Shown: positions 44,720 through 56,196, numbered from the stretch's first letter. The stretch: DNA of 63,060 bases from Orenia metallireducens (GCF_003001995.1 NZ_PVNB01000023.1:1-63060); one strand, 5' to 3'. Numbers and translations are program-made. The notes: generated by a model from the letters alone, not told the origin.

Positions 44720-46393
44720 ATGAATACCTTTATTAAAGATAAGATGTCAATATCGGCTGATTTCTTAAATAAGATTATGAGGATAAGTAGTATTAAGAAT
44801 AAATTTAGTAATTTGAAATTTAGATATAAATTATTAGTAGGATTTTCAGCAGTAATTTTAGTTTTTTTATTAGGTTCAATGGCTAATTTATTATTCTTAA
44901 GTAGTATTAGCAATGATACTACAATAGTGAAGGAATCTGGAGATAATATGTATTATGTTTTAAAGTTAGCTACATTGATTAGGGCTAAATATATAGATGC
45001 TGTTGATTTATCTAATAATGATGATAGAGCAATCCGTCATTTTGAAAAACATGAAAGAGAGTTCCAAAAGATAGCTGATAAATTAACTGAAATCATCATT
45101 GATAAGAGAGCAAAAATGCTCTTGATAGAATTAGTTAAGCAGAATAATGAGTTTAATAGAATCTTTACTGAGGAATTAATTCCAGTTTATAATATTAAAA
45201 ATGGGAGGGATGTTCCAGAATATAGGGGGATTGTCAATTTTGAAGTACCAATGATTGCCATAGTTAATACTAGAGATGATTTAATTTATGCTAGTAATGT
45301 ATTGAATGAAATTTTTACTGACAGACGGATGGAGGCAGTAAAAGATTTAGGAGAGCATATAAAGTCTAGTTATACTTCTTCAATAATATCAGTTATTTTT
45401 ACTATTATAATTTCTTTAATAATTATTAGACTACTAGAGAATAATTTAGTTAATACCTTGCAGAAGTTAGTAGATTATAGTAAAGAGCTAGCAAGTGGTA
45501 ATTTAAAGGTTAAAAAGTTAAAGATCAATACAAATGATCAGATTGAAGAGTTGGCAAGAGGTTTTAATACCATGGTAGATAATTTATATAATTTACTTAC
45601 TAATGTTTCCAATACAAGTAATCAAGTAGCAGGATTTAGTCAAGAGTTATCCTCTTTATCATTAGAAGCTGATTCTACTATTCATTCAGCTTCATCGATA
45701 ATTAATGATATGTCTGAAGGGGTTAAGCAGGTAGATTATAGTAGCCATGAAGTTATGGAGTTATCTTATAATGTAGTAGATATAACAGGTGAAGGAAATA
45801 ACAAGATTAAAGCTTCAATTGAGCAAATTATAAAAATTCAAGAGACGGTAGATAATGTTGCAGATGTAATAGACCGCTTTAATCAAAGATCTGATGAGAT
45901 TGGTAAGATTACTGATTTGATCGATAGAATTGCTGATCAAACCAACCTCTTAGCTTTAAATGCGTCAATAGAAGCAGCAAGAGCTGGTGAGGCTGGTAAA
46001 GGTTTTGCTGTTGTGGCTGATGAGATTAGAAATTTATCAAAAGAGACCTCTGAGGCTACTAAGAATATTGATGGTTTAATTAGAGAGATTCAAAATCAGT
46101 CAAAAGAGGCAATTCAAGCTATTCAGGCAGGAAAAGATGAGAGTCAGATGGGAGAGAAGGTTATTAAAGAGGCAGGGGAATCTTTTGAAGGTGTAAATGC
46201 TGCTATTACAGATACAGTAGCCAATATTGAAGAGACCACAGCCTCTACTGAACAGTTAGCAGCAGGAAGCCAAGAGGTTTTAAAGGTAACAGAGGAGGTA
46301 AAGGCTATCTCTAAAGAGGTTACTATGGAAGCTGAGAAGTTATCAATTATGGCAGATAATTTAAATGGATTATTGCACAATTTTAATTTATAA
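44720..46393 (+). CDS. Methyl-accepting chemotaxis protein 2, inside the pho-pst region
   Basis: A 557-residue chemoreceptor. Membrane segments at about 40-65 and 215-240 flank a helical extracytoplasmic domain of about 150 residues, similar in size to four-helix-bundle (4HB) sensors. HAMP and signalling coiled coil follow, with the standard tip [21 protein letters not shown]. It has a 39-residue cytoplasmic N-terminal extension. Its place between two pstS genes suggests phosphate taxis. However, no Pho box is visible before it and terminators separate it from both neighbours, so the link is positional only. GGGGGT lies 9 nt before the ATG. Confidence 0.92.
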   Translation: MNTFIKDKMSISADFLNKIMRISSIKNKFSNLKFRYKLLVGFSAVILVFLLGSMANLLFLSSISNDTTIVKESGDNMYYVLKLATLIRAKYIDAVDLSNNDDRAIRHFEKHEREFQKIADKLTEIIIDKRAKMLLIELVKQNNEFNRIFTEELIPVYNIKNGRDVPEYRGIVNFEVPMIAIVNTRDDLIYASNVLNEIFTDRRMEAVKDLGEHIKSSYTSSIISVIFTIIISLIIIRLLENNLVNTLQKLVDYSKELASGNLKVKKLKINTNDQIEELARGFNTMVDNLYNLLTNVSNTSNQVAGFSQELSSLSLEADSTIHSASSIINDMSEGVKQVDYSSHEVMELSYNVVDITGEGNNKIKASIEQIIKIQETVDNVADVIDRFNQRSDEIGKITDLIDRIADQTNLLALNASIEAARAGEAGKGFAVVADEIRNLSKETSEATKNIDGLIREIQNQSKEAIQAIQAGKDESQMGEKVIKEAGESFEGVNAAITDTVANIEETTASTEQLAAGSQEVLKVTEEVKAISKEVTMEAEKLSIMADNLNGLLHNFNL

Positions 46394-46514
46394 TTAGAAT
46401 TTTATTTGATATATTCAGTTATAAAGTCGTAATAAGTTAAAGATTTTTTATGATGAGTAATTAATATGTATAATTTTTATTTTATTGTAGAAATATAAAA
46501 ATAATACATTGATG

Positions 46515-46590
46515 TTAAGCTCCTATTAACACTCTTTTAACATCCTTGTAACATCTTTGTAACATAAATTAAACTTTTATCTGTTATACT
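46515..46590 (+). promoter_or_regulatory. Extended Pho boxes and promoter of pstS2
   Basis: Five hexamers in 11-bp phase: TTAAGC (46515), TTAACA (46526), TTAACA (46537), GTAACA (46548), GTAACA (46559), perhaps a sixth TTAAAC at about 46569. TATACT at 46585-46590 is the likely -10. The array is longer than at pstS1, suggesting stronger PhoP binding. Confidence 0.85.
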
Positions 46591-46632
46591 AAATTTGTTG
46601 GGTTAAGGTAAATTAATTTGGGAGGAAGAGAT

Positions 46633-47544
46633 ATGTCGAAAAAAGTATTTAGATCAATAATATTAGTTTTAACTATTTTTGTATTTCTAGTAGGATGTGG
46701 ACGAGCTCCAGAGGGACAAGATGGTGGTAGAGAAGCAAAATCAGCATATATTCAAATTAAAGGATCTGATACCAGTGTTAATCTATCACAGATGTGGGCA
46801 GAAGAATATATGAATAATAATGAGGGAGTTTCAATCTCTGTAACTGGAGGTGGCTCTGGTACAGGAATTGCTGCTATAATCAACAACAAAGTTGATATTG
46901 CTAATTCTTCTCGTGATATTAAGGATTCAGAGAAACAGCAAGCTGAGGATAATGGTGTTGAAATTGTAGAGATAGCAGTAGCAATGGATGGTTTAAGTGT
47001 GATTACTAATGCTAACAATCCTGTAAAAAATTTAACTGTAGAAGAGATAGGTAAGATATTTAAAGGTGAAATTAGTAATTGGAAAGAGGTTGGCGGACCT
47101 GATTTAACTATCAATACATATGGGCGTCAGAGTAACTCAGGAACATATGTTTACTTTAGAGATAATGTTTTAAATGGAGATTACACTGCTGAGATGAAGA
47201 GGATGAATGGAAATGCTCAGCTTGTAGAGGCAGTTAAAGCTGATGAGAGTGGAATTGGATATGTAGGTATTGGATATGTAGTAAAAGATGGCAAGACAGT
47301 AGAAGGGCTCAATATATTAGATGTTAATGGTGCTAGTCCATTAGTAGCTGAGAATGTTAAAACAGGGGCTTATCCATTAGCACGACCATTATACCAATAT
47401 ACTAATGGTAAACCAACAGGAGCAGTTCTTGATCTTATTAAATACCAACTAAGTGATAAAGGACAAGAACTTGCTGTAAGAGAAGGTTTTTATCCTGTAA
47501 CTGAAGAGTATTCAAAGCGAAATAATAAGAATTTAGGACAATAG
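46633..47544 (+). CDS. pstS: Phosphate-binding lipoprotein PstS 2
   Basis: A 303-residue PstS with a lipoprotein signal (lipobox FLVGC, cysteine near 23). It is homologous throughout to PstS1: IKGSDTSVNLSQMWAE, TGGGSGTGIAAII, ANSSRDI, YGRQSNSGTYVYFRDNVL. It should deliver phosphate to PstC-PstA. ATG 46633 follows GGAGGAAGAG; the TTG at 46618 lies before that site. A hairpin separates it from pstC. Confidence 0.94.
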   Translation: MSKKVFRSIILVLTIFVFLVGCGRAPEGQDGGREAKSAYIQIKGSDTSVNLSQMWAEEYMNNNEGVSISVTGGGSGTGIAAIINNKVDIANSSRDIKDSEKQQAEDNGVEIVEIAVAMDGLSVITNANNPVKNLTVEEIGKIFKGEISNWKEVGGPDLTINTYGRQSNSGTYVYFRDNVLNGDYTAEMKRMNGNAQLVEAVKADESGIGYVGIGYVVKDGKTVEGLNILDVNGASPLVAENVKTGAYPLARPLYQYTNGKPTGAVLDLIKYQLSDKGQELAVREGFYPVTEEYSKRNNKNLGQ

Positions 47545-47547
47545 ATT

Positions 47548-47573
47548 AAAGGCTCAACTTGAGTTGAGCCTTT
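47548..47573. terminator. Hairpin between pstS2 and pstC
   Basis: AAAGGCTCAACTT is followed by AAGTTGAGCC-type pairing to 47573 (perfect 13-bp arms). Only a weak T-run follows. It probably acts as an RNA-stabilising or partial terminator that favours PstS. Confidence 0.65.
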
Positions 47574-47680
47574 AAAATTATAAATTAATTTATAATTTGG
47601 GATGGCTTGTATAACAATTATTTAAAACTTTTTTATCTTAAAAACATTTATCAGAATAAAGATGGGGGAGGTTGAATCAT

Positions 47681-48574
47681 TTGAAAAGAAGAAGTAAATT
47701 TTCTAAAATCAAGGAGAAGATGGTTGAGAAATTTTTCTTACTAAATGGCTTATTAGTTGTTTTCATCTTAGTTGGTATCTTCTATTTATTGTTAAACGAG
47801 AGTTTACCAACCTTTAAGGAGGTAAGTATAGTTGAGTTTTTTACTAGTACTACCTGGAACCCTACTGGTTATCATAAGGTAAGTTATGGAATTGTCTCAT
47901 TAATATTCAGTACAATTATGGTAACAGTTGGTTCTTTGATCTTTGCAGTACCTCTAGGAATAGCCTGTGCAGCCTACTTATCAGAAATTGCACCAGCTAA
48001 AGCTAGAGAGATATTAAAACCAACTATTGAAATTTTGGCTGGAATTCCTTCAGTAGTTATTGGATTTTTAGGTATAGTATTGATTGGACCGATGATTGCT
48101 AAAATCTTTAATCTACCTAATGGCTTAAATGCAATTAATGGGTCTGTACTGTTAGGGATTATGGCTTTACCAACTATTATTAGTATCTCTGAAGATGCAA
48201 TTAATGCAGTTCCTGATGATTATAAGAAGGCTTCTTTGGCTTTAGGGGCTACTGAGTGGCAAACATTAGTCAAGGTAACTATCCCTGCTGCTTTATCTGG
48301 AATCATTGCAGCTGTAATGTTGGGGATGGGAAGAGCGATTGGAGAGACTATGGCTGTATTAATGGCTACTGGTAATGCTCCTGCATTTCCTAAGAGTATC
48401 TTCTCTGCAGTAAGAACATTGACTGCAACAATTGGTATAGAATTGGGAGAGGTTGCTTATAACACAACCCATTACTATTCATTATTTGCCGTGGGATTGG
48501 TATTATTTGTTATGACCTTCTTGATTAATATAGTATCTGATTGGGTATTAAACAAGTATGAGGAGGCAGAATAA
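47681..48574 (+). CDS. pstC: Phosphate ABC transporter permease PstC
   Basis: A 297-residue membrane protein with six helices and the permease EAA motif region (PDDYKKASLALGATEWQTLVKVTIPAALSGI). Together with PstA it forms the phosphate channel. I choose TTG 47681, which has GGGGGAGG 9 nt upstream; the TTG at 47672 abuts that site. The stop overlaps the pstA ATG. Confidence 0.94.
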   Translation: MKRRSKFSKIKEKMVEKFFLLNGLLVVFILVGIFYLLLNESLPTFKEVSIVEFFTSTTWNPTGYHKVSYGIVSLIFSTIMVTVGSLIFAVPLGIACAAYLSEIAPAKAREILKPTIEILAGIPSVVIGFLGIVLIGPMIAKIFNLPNGLNAINGSVLLGIMALPTIISISEDAINAVPDDYKKASLALGATEWQTLVKVTIPAALSGIIAAVMLGMGRAIGETMAVLMATGNAPAFPKSIFSAVRTLTATIGIELGEVAYNTTHYYSLFAVGLVLFVMTFLINIVSDWVLNKYEEAE

Positions 48575-49428
48575 TGTTTTCTAGAGATATGCAACAAAAA
48601 ATAGGTTTTGGTTTTTTGAGATTATCAGCATTATGTGTATTGTCTATCTTAGCAGTCATTCTTTATGATATCATCAGTAAAGGTATTGGGGTAATTAATT
48701 GGGAGTTTTTAACTACAGCACCTAGCCATGGTATGACCAAAGGGGGTATCTTTCCTGCTATAGTAGGAACCTTTTCTGTTACAGTTATTACTGCTTTATT
48801 AGCTGTACCTTTAGGTATGTTTGCAGCTATTTATTTAAATGAGTATGCTAAACAGGGGAGAATTACTAGACTAATTAGAATGTCTATCAGAAATTTAGCA
48901 GGGGTACCATCTATTGTATTTGGTCTCTTTGGATTGGCTTTATTTGTACAGATTTTAGGCTTTGGAACTTCTATTCTATCTGCTGGTTTGACTTTGGGCT
49001 TGATGACTTTACCTGTTACTATCACAGCTAGTGAAGAGGCCCTAAAGACTATACCTAATAGCTATCGAAATGGTTCTTTGGCTTTGGGAGTGACTAAATG
49101 GTATGCAATTAGAACAAATGTATTGCCTTATGCTATTCCTGGGATGCTAACAGGGACTATCTTAGGTCTATCAAGAGCGGCAGGAGAGACAGCACCTATT
49201 CTCTTTACAGGGGCAGCTTTCTTCTTACCCTTCTTGCCAGATTCACCTTTTAGTCAGTTTATGGCTTTACCTTATCACCTTTATGTTATGTCAACTCAGC
49301 ATCATGATATAGCTAAAGTTAGACCATTAGCTTACGGAACAGCGTTGGTATTGATTGCTTTAGTTCTATCTATGAATATGGTTGCAATTTTATTAAGGTA
49401 TTGGTTACGTAAGAAAGCAAAAAGATAA
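48574..49428 (+). CDS. pstA: Phosphate ABC transporter permease PstA
   Basis: A 284-residue permease with six helices: GGIFPAIVGTFSVTVITALLAVPLGMFAAIYLNEY, AGVPSIVFGLFGLALF, and the EAA loop PNSYRNGSLALGVTKWYAIRTNVLPYAIPG. Its ATG overlaps the pstC stop and pstB follows 15 nt later. Confidence 0.95.
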   Translation: MFSRDMQQKIGFGFLRLSALCVLSILAVILYDIISKGIGVINWEFLTTAPSHGMTKGGIFPAIVGTFSVTVITALLAVPLGMFAAIYLNEYAKQGRITRLIRMSIRNLAGVPSIVFGLFGLALFVQILGFGTSILSAGLTLGLMTLPVTITASEEALKTIPNSYRNGSLALGVTKWYAIRTNVLPYAIPGMLTGTILGLSRAAGETAPILFTGAAFFLPFLPDSPFSQFMALPYHLYVMSTQHHDIAKVRPLAYGTALVLIALVLSMNMVAILLRYWLRKKAKR

Positions 49429-49443
49429 TGAGGAGGAGACTTT

Positions 49444-50202
49444 ATGGCTAAAAACAGTATGGAAGTAAAGGATTTAGATTTTTATTATGGAGATTTTCAT
49501 GCACTTCATAATATTTCATTAAAGATGCCTGCTAATAAAGTTACATCTTTTATTGGACCATCTGGATGTGGAAAATCAACATTTCTTAGAACTTTAAATA
49601 GAATGAATGATTTGATTGAAGGCACAAGAGTAGATGGAGCAGTTCTAATTGATGGTAAGAATATCTACGGAGAAGGTATTGATATCGTTGATTTACGTAA
49701 AAGAGTAGGAATGGTATTCCAACATCCTAATCCATTTCCTAAATCTATCTATGACAATGTAGCCTATGGGCCTAGAGCTCATGGTTTAAAAGATAAAGAG
49801 AAACTGGATCAAATTGTAGAAGAGAGTCTGAAATCAGCGGCTTTATGGGATGAAGTTAAAGATAAGTTAGATTCATCGGCTATGGGGATTTCAGGTGGAC
49901 AGAAGCAGAGATTATGTATTGCTAGAGCTTTGGCTGTAAACCCAGAGATATTATTGATGGATGAGCCTACTTCAGCGTTAGATCCAATTGCTACAGCTAA
50001 GATTGAGGATCTGATTGAAGACCTGAAGAAGGATTATACCATTGTAATTGTAACCCATAGTATGCAACAGGCTGCTCGTATATCTGATTATACAGCATTC
50101 TTTTATATGGGTGATTTAATTGAGCATGGAGCAACAGAGAAAATATTTGAAAAACCAGAAAATCAAAAGACTGAAGATTATATTACTGGTAGGTTTGGAT
50201 AA
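49444..50202 (+). CDS. pstB: Phosphate ABC transporter ATPase PstB
   Basis: A 252-residue ATPase: Walker [19 protein letters not shown]-like [37 protein letters not shown] typical of PstB, signature [15 protein letters not shown], Walker [13 protein letters not shown] and the switch [21 protein letters not shown] lies before ATG 49444. Confidence 0.97.
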   Translation: MAKNSMEVKDLDFYYGDFHALHNISLKMPANKVTSFIGPSGCGKSTFLRTLNRMNDLIEGTRVDGAVLIDGKNIYGEGIDIVDLRKRVGMVFQHPNPFPKSIYDNVAYGPRAHGLKDKEKLDQIVEESLKSAALWDEVKDKLDSSAMGISGGQKQRLCIARALAVNPEILLMDEPTSALDPIATAKIEDLIEDLKKDYTIVIVTHSMQQAARISDYTAFFYMGDLIEHGATEKIFEKPENQKTEDYITGRFG

Positions 50203-50299
50203 GATAAAAATATTATTATAAATTTTATTATCTATATGAACTTATTCAATTTATAGATAAAAAGATATGCTTTGTTTTTATTCAGAGAGGGGGCTTACA

Positions 50300-50950
50300 A
50301 TGGTAAGAGATACATTTCACCAAAAATTAGAACATTTAAATCAAGACCTTTTAAAGATGGGAAGTATGGTTGAAGAGGCAATTCATAAAGCAGTAACTTC
50401 TTTAATGGAACAAGATAAAGAGCTAGCACAAGAGGTTATTGATAATGATGATGTTTTAGATGATTATGAAGCTAAAATAGAGCAAGAATGTATTCAACTG
50501 ATTGCTTTACAACAGCCTGTAGCTAAGGATTTAAGAAGAATTGATATGATCTCTAAAATTGTTACTGACTTAGAAAGAATAGGTGACTTAGCACAAAATG
50601 TTGCTATAGTTACTTGTGAATTAGAGAATGATAGATTCGTTAAACCTTTAGTAGATGTTCCTCGTATGGCTGAAATTGCTCAAGAGATGCTTAGAGAGTG
50701 TTTAGATGCCTTTGTTAATTCAGATGTTGATAAGGCAAGAAAGACTGCTCAAATGGATGATAAGGTTGATATGTTAGATTCGCAAATTTTCCGTGAACTG
50801 TTAACTTATATGATGGAAGATCCTAAGTCTATTAGACAGGGGAATTATTTATTATTTGTTAGTAGATATTTAGAGAGAGCAGCAGATCATGCAACTAATA
50901 TCTGTGAAAGAGTTATATATATGATTACTGCTGATAGGGAGAGCTATTAA
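50300..50950 (+). CDS. phoU: Phosphate signalling protein PhoU
   Basis: A 216-residue all-helical protein with two PhoU repeats (FHQKLEHLNQDLLKMGSMVEEAI and a second near DVPRMAEIAQEMLRECLDAF), each with a metal-binding E/DxxxD-type motif (LERIGDLAQN, LERAADHATN). It links transporter state to PhoR signalling. ATG 50300 has GAGAGGGGG before it; the upstream in-frame ATG at 50267 does not. A terminator follows at 50957. Confidence 0.94.
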   Translation: MVRDTFHQKLEHLNQDLLKMGSMVEEAIHKAVTSLMEQDKELAQEVIDNDDVLDDYEAKIEQECIQLIALQQPVAKDLRRIDMISKIVTDLERIGDLAQNVAIVTCELENDRFVKPLVDVPRMAEIAQEMLRECLDAFVNSDVDKARKTAQMDDKVDMLDSQIFRELLTYMMEDPKSIRQGNYLLFVSRYLERAADHATNICERVIYMITADRESY

Positions 50951-50956
50951 TTTTAT

Positions 50957-50989
50957 AAAGACCCTTTAGAGAGGGTCTTTTTTTATTAA
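50957..50989 (+). terminator. Terminator after phoU
   Basis: AAAGACCCT-TTAGAG-AGGGTCTTT followed by a T7 tract. Confidence 0.9.
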
Positions 50990-51029
50990 ATTCAAAGTTT
51001 ACATTTATTTAACATGGTATTAATTCAAT

Positions 51030-51124
51030 TGTAATTTGGGACTGCTAGAATATATATAGTCCCAACAGAGGAGTAAATACTCTTCTTCCCAAAAGAGCCT
51101 AGCTAAAAAGCTAGGCTTTTTAAT
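51030..51124 (+). ncRNA. Possible small RNA of three stem-loops
   Basis: Between phoU and the converging ferritin-like gene lie three hairpins in series: GGGACT/AGTCCC (51038-51063), AGAGGAGTA/TACTCTTCT (about 51067-51086) and AGCCTAGCT/AGCTAGGCT (51097-51118) with T6. A possible promoter (TTTACA 50998, TGGTATTAAT 51015-51024) precedes it. The last hairpin may simply be the bidirectional terminator of the gene on the other strand. Confidence 0.35.
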
Positions 51125-51130
51125 TTGACA

Positions 51131-51640
51131 TTAGGTATTCATCCAAGGCCATGTACTACTCTCCTCAGTGGCATAAAAGTCGCCTGGATTTTCAAAATAG
51201 TTAAAGACATTCTGTAAAGATTCATAGTGCCACTCTTCTTCTTGCATTAAAGCTTCAAAGAACTTTCTTTCTATATCATCATCGGTCTGTTTGGCTAATC
51301 TCTCATAAATCTCATAAGTATCCTGTTCTAATTCCATAGCATGGCGATAGATATTGGTATTACTCTCTTTCCAATTATCACGTTCACTATCTGAAAAACT
51401 TTCAAATAATTGCTGGACTTTATTTTCAATATCTTCTGGTTGGTAATCATTCTCTTCAATAGGTTTATTAGCAGCTATCTTTTTGACCTTATCTACATGG
51501 TCTAGCTCTTGGGCAGCTAGGCTTTCTAATACTTTACGAGATAAAGGGTTTTCTGCTCCCTCTATATGATTATTATAGTAGTGATAGCTCTCTTTTTCCA
51601 TCTTAATTGCTAGCTCTAGTGACTCTTCTTTAACTCCCAT
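51131..51640 (-). CDS. Ferritin-like (rubrerythrin-related) diiron protein
   Basis: A 169-residue helical protein with two-fold helix pairs bearing E..H ligand motifs: AIKMEKESYHYYN, AAQELDHVDKVKK, AMELEQDTYEIYERLA and ALMQEEEWHYESLQN. This is the ferritin-like diiron pattern without a rubredoxin domain. It may act in peroxide or iron handling. ATG at 51640 follows AGGGGAG; it shares a terminator region with phoU's end. Confidence 0.85.
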   Translation of the reverse strand: MGVKEESLELAIKMEKESYHYYNNHIEGAENPLSRKVLESLAAQELDHVDKVKKIAANKPIEENDYQPEDIENKVQQLFESFSDSERDNWKESNTNIYRHAMELEQDTYEIYERLAKQTDDDIERKFFEALMQEEEWHYESLQNVFNYFENPGDFYATEESSTWPWMNT

Positions 51641-51792
51641 CTTAAACTCCCCTTTCCTAATTGTTGGTATGAGTACTGCTTTCTCATATCAGCTATTAGT
51701 TTATGTAATCTATATATATTAAAACATGGTAAAATTAGTAAGAGGATAAAAAATAAAGAGACTTAATCTGACATTAAGCCTCAATAGAATAA

Positions 51793-52929
<1,137 letters not shown>

Positions 52930-53241
52930 TTATATAACCTCCAGTTGTAAACTTTTTAAAAGCAATTTATATTTTATCCCTAAGATAGTTTCTTATACTG
53001 TTAGCTTAAGTAGTAAAAATTATATCATAGTATAGGCTGTTGAGCAAAATAATTTAGGATAATTGTGATAATAACGTTATATTTAAAATTCACTCTAAAG
53101 TTGAATAAGTATAATGAAGTTTTTATTGATATATTATTAAATTCTAATTTTATGAAGGGATTTGAATAAATATACAGAAATATATCAGGGTTGTCATTTT
53201 ATTTTATAAATTACAAAAATATTAGAAAGGTGATGTAATTG

Positions 53242-55212
53242 ATGAAGATTTCTGTATTTACTAAGAGGAGTATTGCTTTTAAGCTGACTATAATTTTTAT
53301 TGCTATTATTGTAGTAGGAATAAGTGCTTTAGCATTTTTAACCTATAATAGATCGGCTGAAATTTTACTTTCAGAGAAAAAGGAGCAGTTAAAGGCTGTC
53401 AGAGAGCTAAAAAAAGAGAGAATAGAGAGTTATTTCAATGAAAGGATAGGTGATATAACAGTCTTAGCTAAAAACCCCTTGTCTAAAGAGGCTTTATCCT
53501 TATTCACTGAAGAATTTAAGAGTGGATTAAATAGTGATGGATATAAGTTATTAGAAGAGATCTATGGAGATAACTTATCCCATTATATTAATACTTATGG
53601 ATATTATGATCTCTTTTTAATAGATTTGGAAGGTAATGTGGTCTATACAGTAGCTAAAGAGGATGATTTGGGAACAAATCTAACTAAGGGTATTTATAAA
53701 GACTCTGGCTTGGCAGAGGTTTATAAAATAGGGTTAAAGAGGGTTAGTATGATTGATTTCTCTTATTATGAACCTAGTCAAGAGCCTGCAGCTTTTATCA
53801 GTGCCCCAGTGTTTGATGATAATAAAGAATTAATGGGAGTTGTAGCTTTACAATTATCTATTACTCAAATCAATGATATTATGCAAGAGAAGACAGGAAT
53901 GGGTGAGAGTGGAGAGACATATCTAGTTGGAGCAGATAAACTGATGAGGTCTGATTCTCGCTTTATAGAGGAGAGTAGTATCTTAAAGAAGGTAGTTGAT
54001 ACCAAAGGAGTTAATTTGGCTTTAGAAGGTAATAGAGGGGTAGAGCTTATTGCTGATTATCGAGGGATTAAGGTGGTAAGTGCCTATACACCTCTTGATA
54101 TATTAGATCAGAATTGGGTCTTATTAGCTGAGATAGATAGAGAAGAGGTAATGAGACCAACATATCTACTATTAAAGAATATGATCTTTATCTTAATTGC
54201 TATCTTATTTTCAGCAATCTTACTTGGAAAGTTATCAATTAATAATATGTTAGTGAGACCGCTTAATGATTTTAAAAAGGCTGTATTAAATAATGATTTG
54301 ACTAGTCACCTTGATGAAACTTCACAGGATGAGTTAGGTCAGATTGCAAGGGCTTTAAACAGAATGAAGGATGGGTTAAGGTCGATGATTATCGATATTC
54401 AAAGTAAGGTAGAGAATCTATCTGCTCAAAGTGAAGAGTTATCTGCTAGTGCAGAAGAGGGAAATGCAACGATAGAGATGACTAATCAGTTGATTGAGGA
54501 GATGACAGCCAATATTCAAGAGATATCTTTAAGTGCTCAAGAGGTAAGTAGCATCTCTGAAGAAGCTAATAATCAAACTATAGTTGGTAATAAAAATATT
54601 GAGAAGACAGTTAGCAGTATGAAGGAGATTAATCAAGCAGTTGAAAAGACAGTCAAGGCTATTAATGAATTAGCTAATAATTCTCAAGAGATTAGTCAAG
54701 TGGTAGAGTTAATTACTGATATAGCTAAGCAGACTAATTTATTAGCTTTAAATGCTTCTATAGAGGCATCTAGGGCAAACTCAGGAGGTTCTGGAAACAG
54801 TAGAGGAGAAGCAGGCAAAGGCTTTGCAATAGTTGCAGGTGAGATTAAAAGCTTAGCAGAAGAGACGGCTAAAGCCACTGATGATATCAATAATTTAGTA
54901 AGAGAGACTCAAAAGAAGTCAAAGGCTGGTTTAGAGTTTATTAGAGCGGTGGAGAAGAAGGCTAAAGAGGGAGAAAGGATTGTAGAAGAGACAGGAGAGG
55001 TCTTTAGAAGGATTCAGAATTCAAGTGAAGAGACAACTATTAATATTCAACATACTGCAAGATCTACTAATCATCTGGCAGATAATAGTGATCAGATATT
55101 GGCGGTATCCCAGAATATCAATGATATGTCAGAAGAGATAACTAATTCTTCACAAGAGTTGGCCACGATGGCAGAAGAATTAAAGAGGATAATAGATAAA
55201 TATAAGATTTAA
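53242..55212 (+). CDS. Methyl-accepting chemotaxis protein 3 with tip insertion
   Basis: A 656-residue chemoreceptor with a large double-Cache sensor (about 40-305: [46 protein letters not shown]), membrane segments at 13-35 and 310-332, HAMP and signalling domain. The hairpin tip departs from the norm: [14 protein letters not shown] is followed by NSGGSGNSR before GEAGKGF, a 9-residue Gly/Ser-rich insertion where CheA/CheW and trimer contacts normally form. The frame is intact. ATG 53242 has AAAGGTGA 8 nt before it. A terminator follows at 55219. Confidence 0.92.
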   Translation: MKISVFTKRSIAFKLTIIFIAIIVVGISALAFLTYNRSAEILLSEKKEQLKAVRELKKERIESYFNERIGDITVLAKNPLSKEALSLFTEEFKSGLNSDGYKLLEEIYGDNLSHYINTYGYYDLFLIDLEGNVVYTVAKEDDLGTNLTKGIYKDSGLAEVYKIGLKRVSMIDFSYYEPSQEPAAFISAPVFDDNKELMGVVALQLSITQINDIMQEKTGMGESGETYLVGADKLMRSDSRFIEESSILKKVVDTKGVNLALEGNRGVELIADYRGIKVVSAYTPLDILDQNWVLLAEIDREEVMRPTYLLLKNMIFILIAILFSAILLGKLSINNMLVRPLNDFKKAVLNNDLTSHLDETSQDELGQIARALNRMKDGLRSMIIDIQSKVENLSAQSEELSASAEEGNATIEMTNQLIEEMTANIQEISLSAQEVSSISEEANNQTIVGNKNIEKTVSSMKEINQAVEKTVKAINELANNSQEISQVVELITDIAKQTNLLALNASIEASRANSGGSGNSRGEAGKGFAIVAGEIKSLAEETAKATDDINNLVRETQKKSKAGLEFIRAVEKKAKEGERIVEETGEVFRRIQNSSEETTINIQHTARSTNHLADNSDQILAVSQNINDMSEEITNSSQELATMAEELKRIIDKYKI

Positions 55213-55218
55213 TTTTTA

Positions 55219-55258
55219 TAAAAGGTTGATGTACTAATTAGTACATCAACCTTTTATT
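55219..55258 (+). terminator. Terminator after chemoreceptor 3
   Basis: AAAAGGTTGATGTACTAATT-type perfect palindrome with distal T-rich tail. Confidence 0.88.
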
Positions 55259-55299
55259 TTATCTATTTGTGGTACAATATAAGTAAAGGAGGTTTGATA

Positions 55300-55793
55300 A
55301 TGAAATTAGCTAAGATCATAAAATTAGCTAAGATCATAAAATTAATTATAAGTATAGTTATCTGCCAATTAGCAGGAGTTATTGGTTCTTTAGTTACTAG
55401 ACCTGCTATAGATAGGTGGTATGATACTTTAAGTAAGCTTTTTTACTCCGCCAAGCTGGTTATTTGCTCCTGTGTGGACTATTCTCTATTTATTAATGGG
55501 AATAGCACTTTATTTAATCTGGAGTAAAGGTACTGCTAATAAGGAAGTTAAAGCAGCTATTAAAATATTTTCAATACAATTATTTCTTAATGTCTTTTGG
55601 TCTTTTGCTTTTTTTTGGAAGCAGATCACCTTTGTTAGGTCTGGCAGTTATAATAGTATTGTGGGTGGCTATTTTACTAACAATCAAAAGATTTAATAAG
55701 ATATCCAAATTAGCTGGAAGTTTATTAATACCCTATATCCTATGGGTTAGTTATGCAACTCTACTAAACTTAGCTATTTGGTGGCTTAATTAG
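55300..55793 (+). pseudogene. tspO: TspO/MBR family protein gene with two frameshifts
   Basis: Three reading-frame segments together give a complete TspO-like membrane protein: IGSLVTRPAIDRWYDTLSK, then (next frame) FTPPSWLFAPVWTILYLLMG and NVFWSFAFF, then GSRSPLLGLAVIIVLWVAI and YILWVSYATLLNLAIWWLN. The first switch lies in a T6 run (55439-55444), the second in a T8 run (55609-55616). Removing one T from each restores one frame. ATG 55300 follows AAAGGAGG. An 18-bp tandem duplication (55303-55338) doubles KLAKII near the start. TspO binds porphyrins and related ligands in membranes. Sequencing error, decay or transcriptional slippage are all possible. Confidence 0.85.
55303..55338. repeat. 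18-bp tandem duplication in tspO
   Basis: AAATTAGCTAAGATCATA occurs twice in tandem directly after the start codon and is followed by AAATTA, the start of a third unit. Confidence 0.92.
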
Positions 55794-55850
55794 GGTTGAT
55801 ATTATAATTTTGATCCTTTTTATAGTAATGCAAGTGATATAATAGATAGA

Positions 55851-55960
55851 AAGTGCGATACTTTGTTTATTAGGTAGATAGGTGGGTAGGAACTGCCTAA
55901 CTACCTAAATTTTTAACTCCTAACCGCCAAAGAAAAAGTGTCGCAATATACTCATTAACC
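55851..55960. repeat. Dispersed intergenic repeat, copy G
   Basis: Left end AAGTGCGATACTTTG, right end AAAAAGTGTCGCAATATACT (55934-55953) plus CATTAA. The interior is GTAGATAGGTGGGTAGG/CTGCCTAACTACC. The best preserved copy together with B. Confidence 0.7.
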
Positions 55961-56196
55961 GCCAGTAGTTAAATAAAAGCTAAATTTTGACTTTTAATCT
56001 AAAGGGGATATTTTAAATTTAATCTGCTGAAAGAGAATAATTATTTCAATAATAGGTATTATAAGAAAAGGATTTATAATTAAATCTTCAATCCCGTTTT
56101 ACATACTGTAAAAGCTAAAGAGAATTTAGTGTATAGTTCAGTTCTCTAAGTGCTTTTTCCATAATAAGATAAGAGAGAAATAAAAAAAACAAAAAA

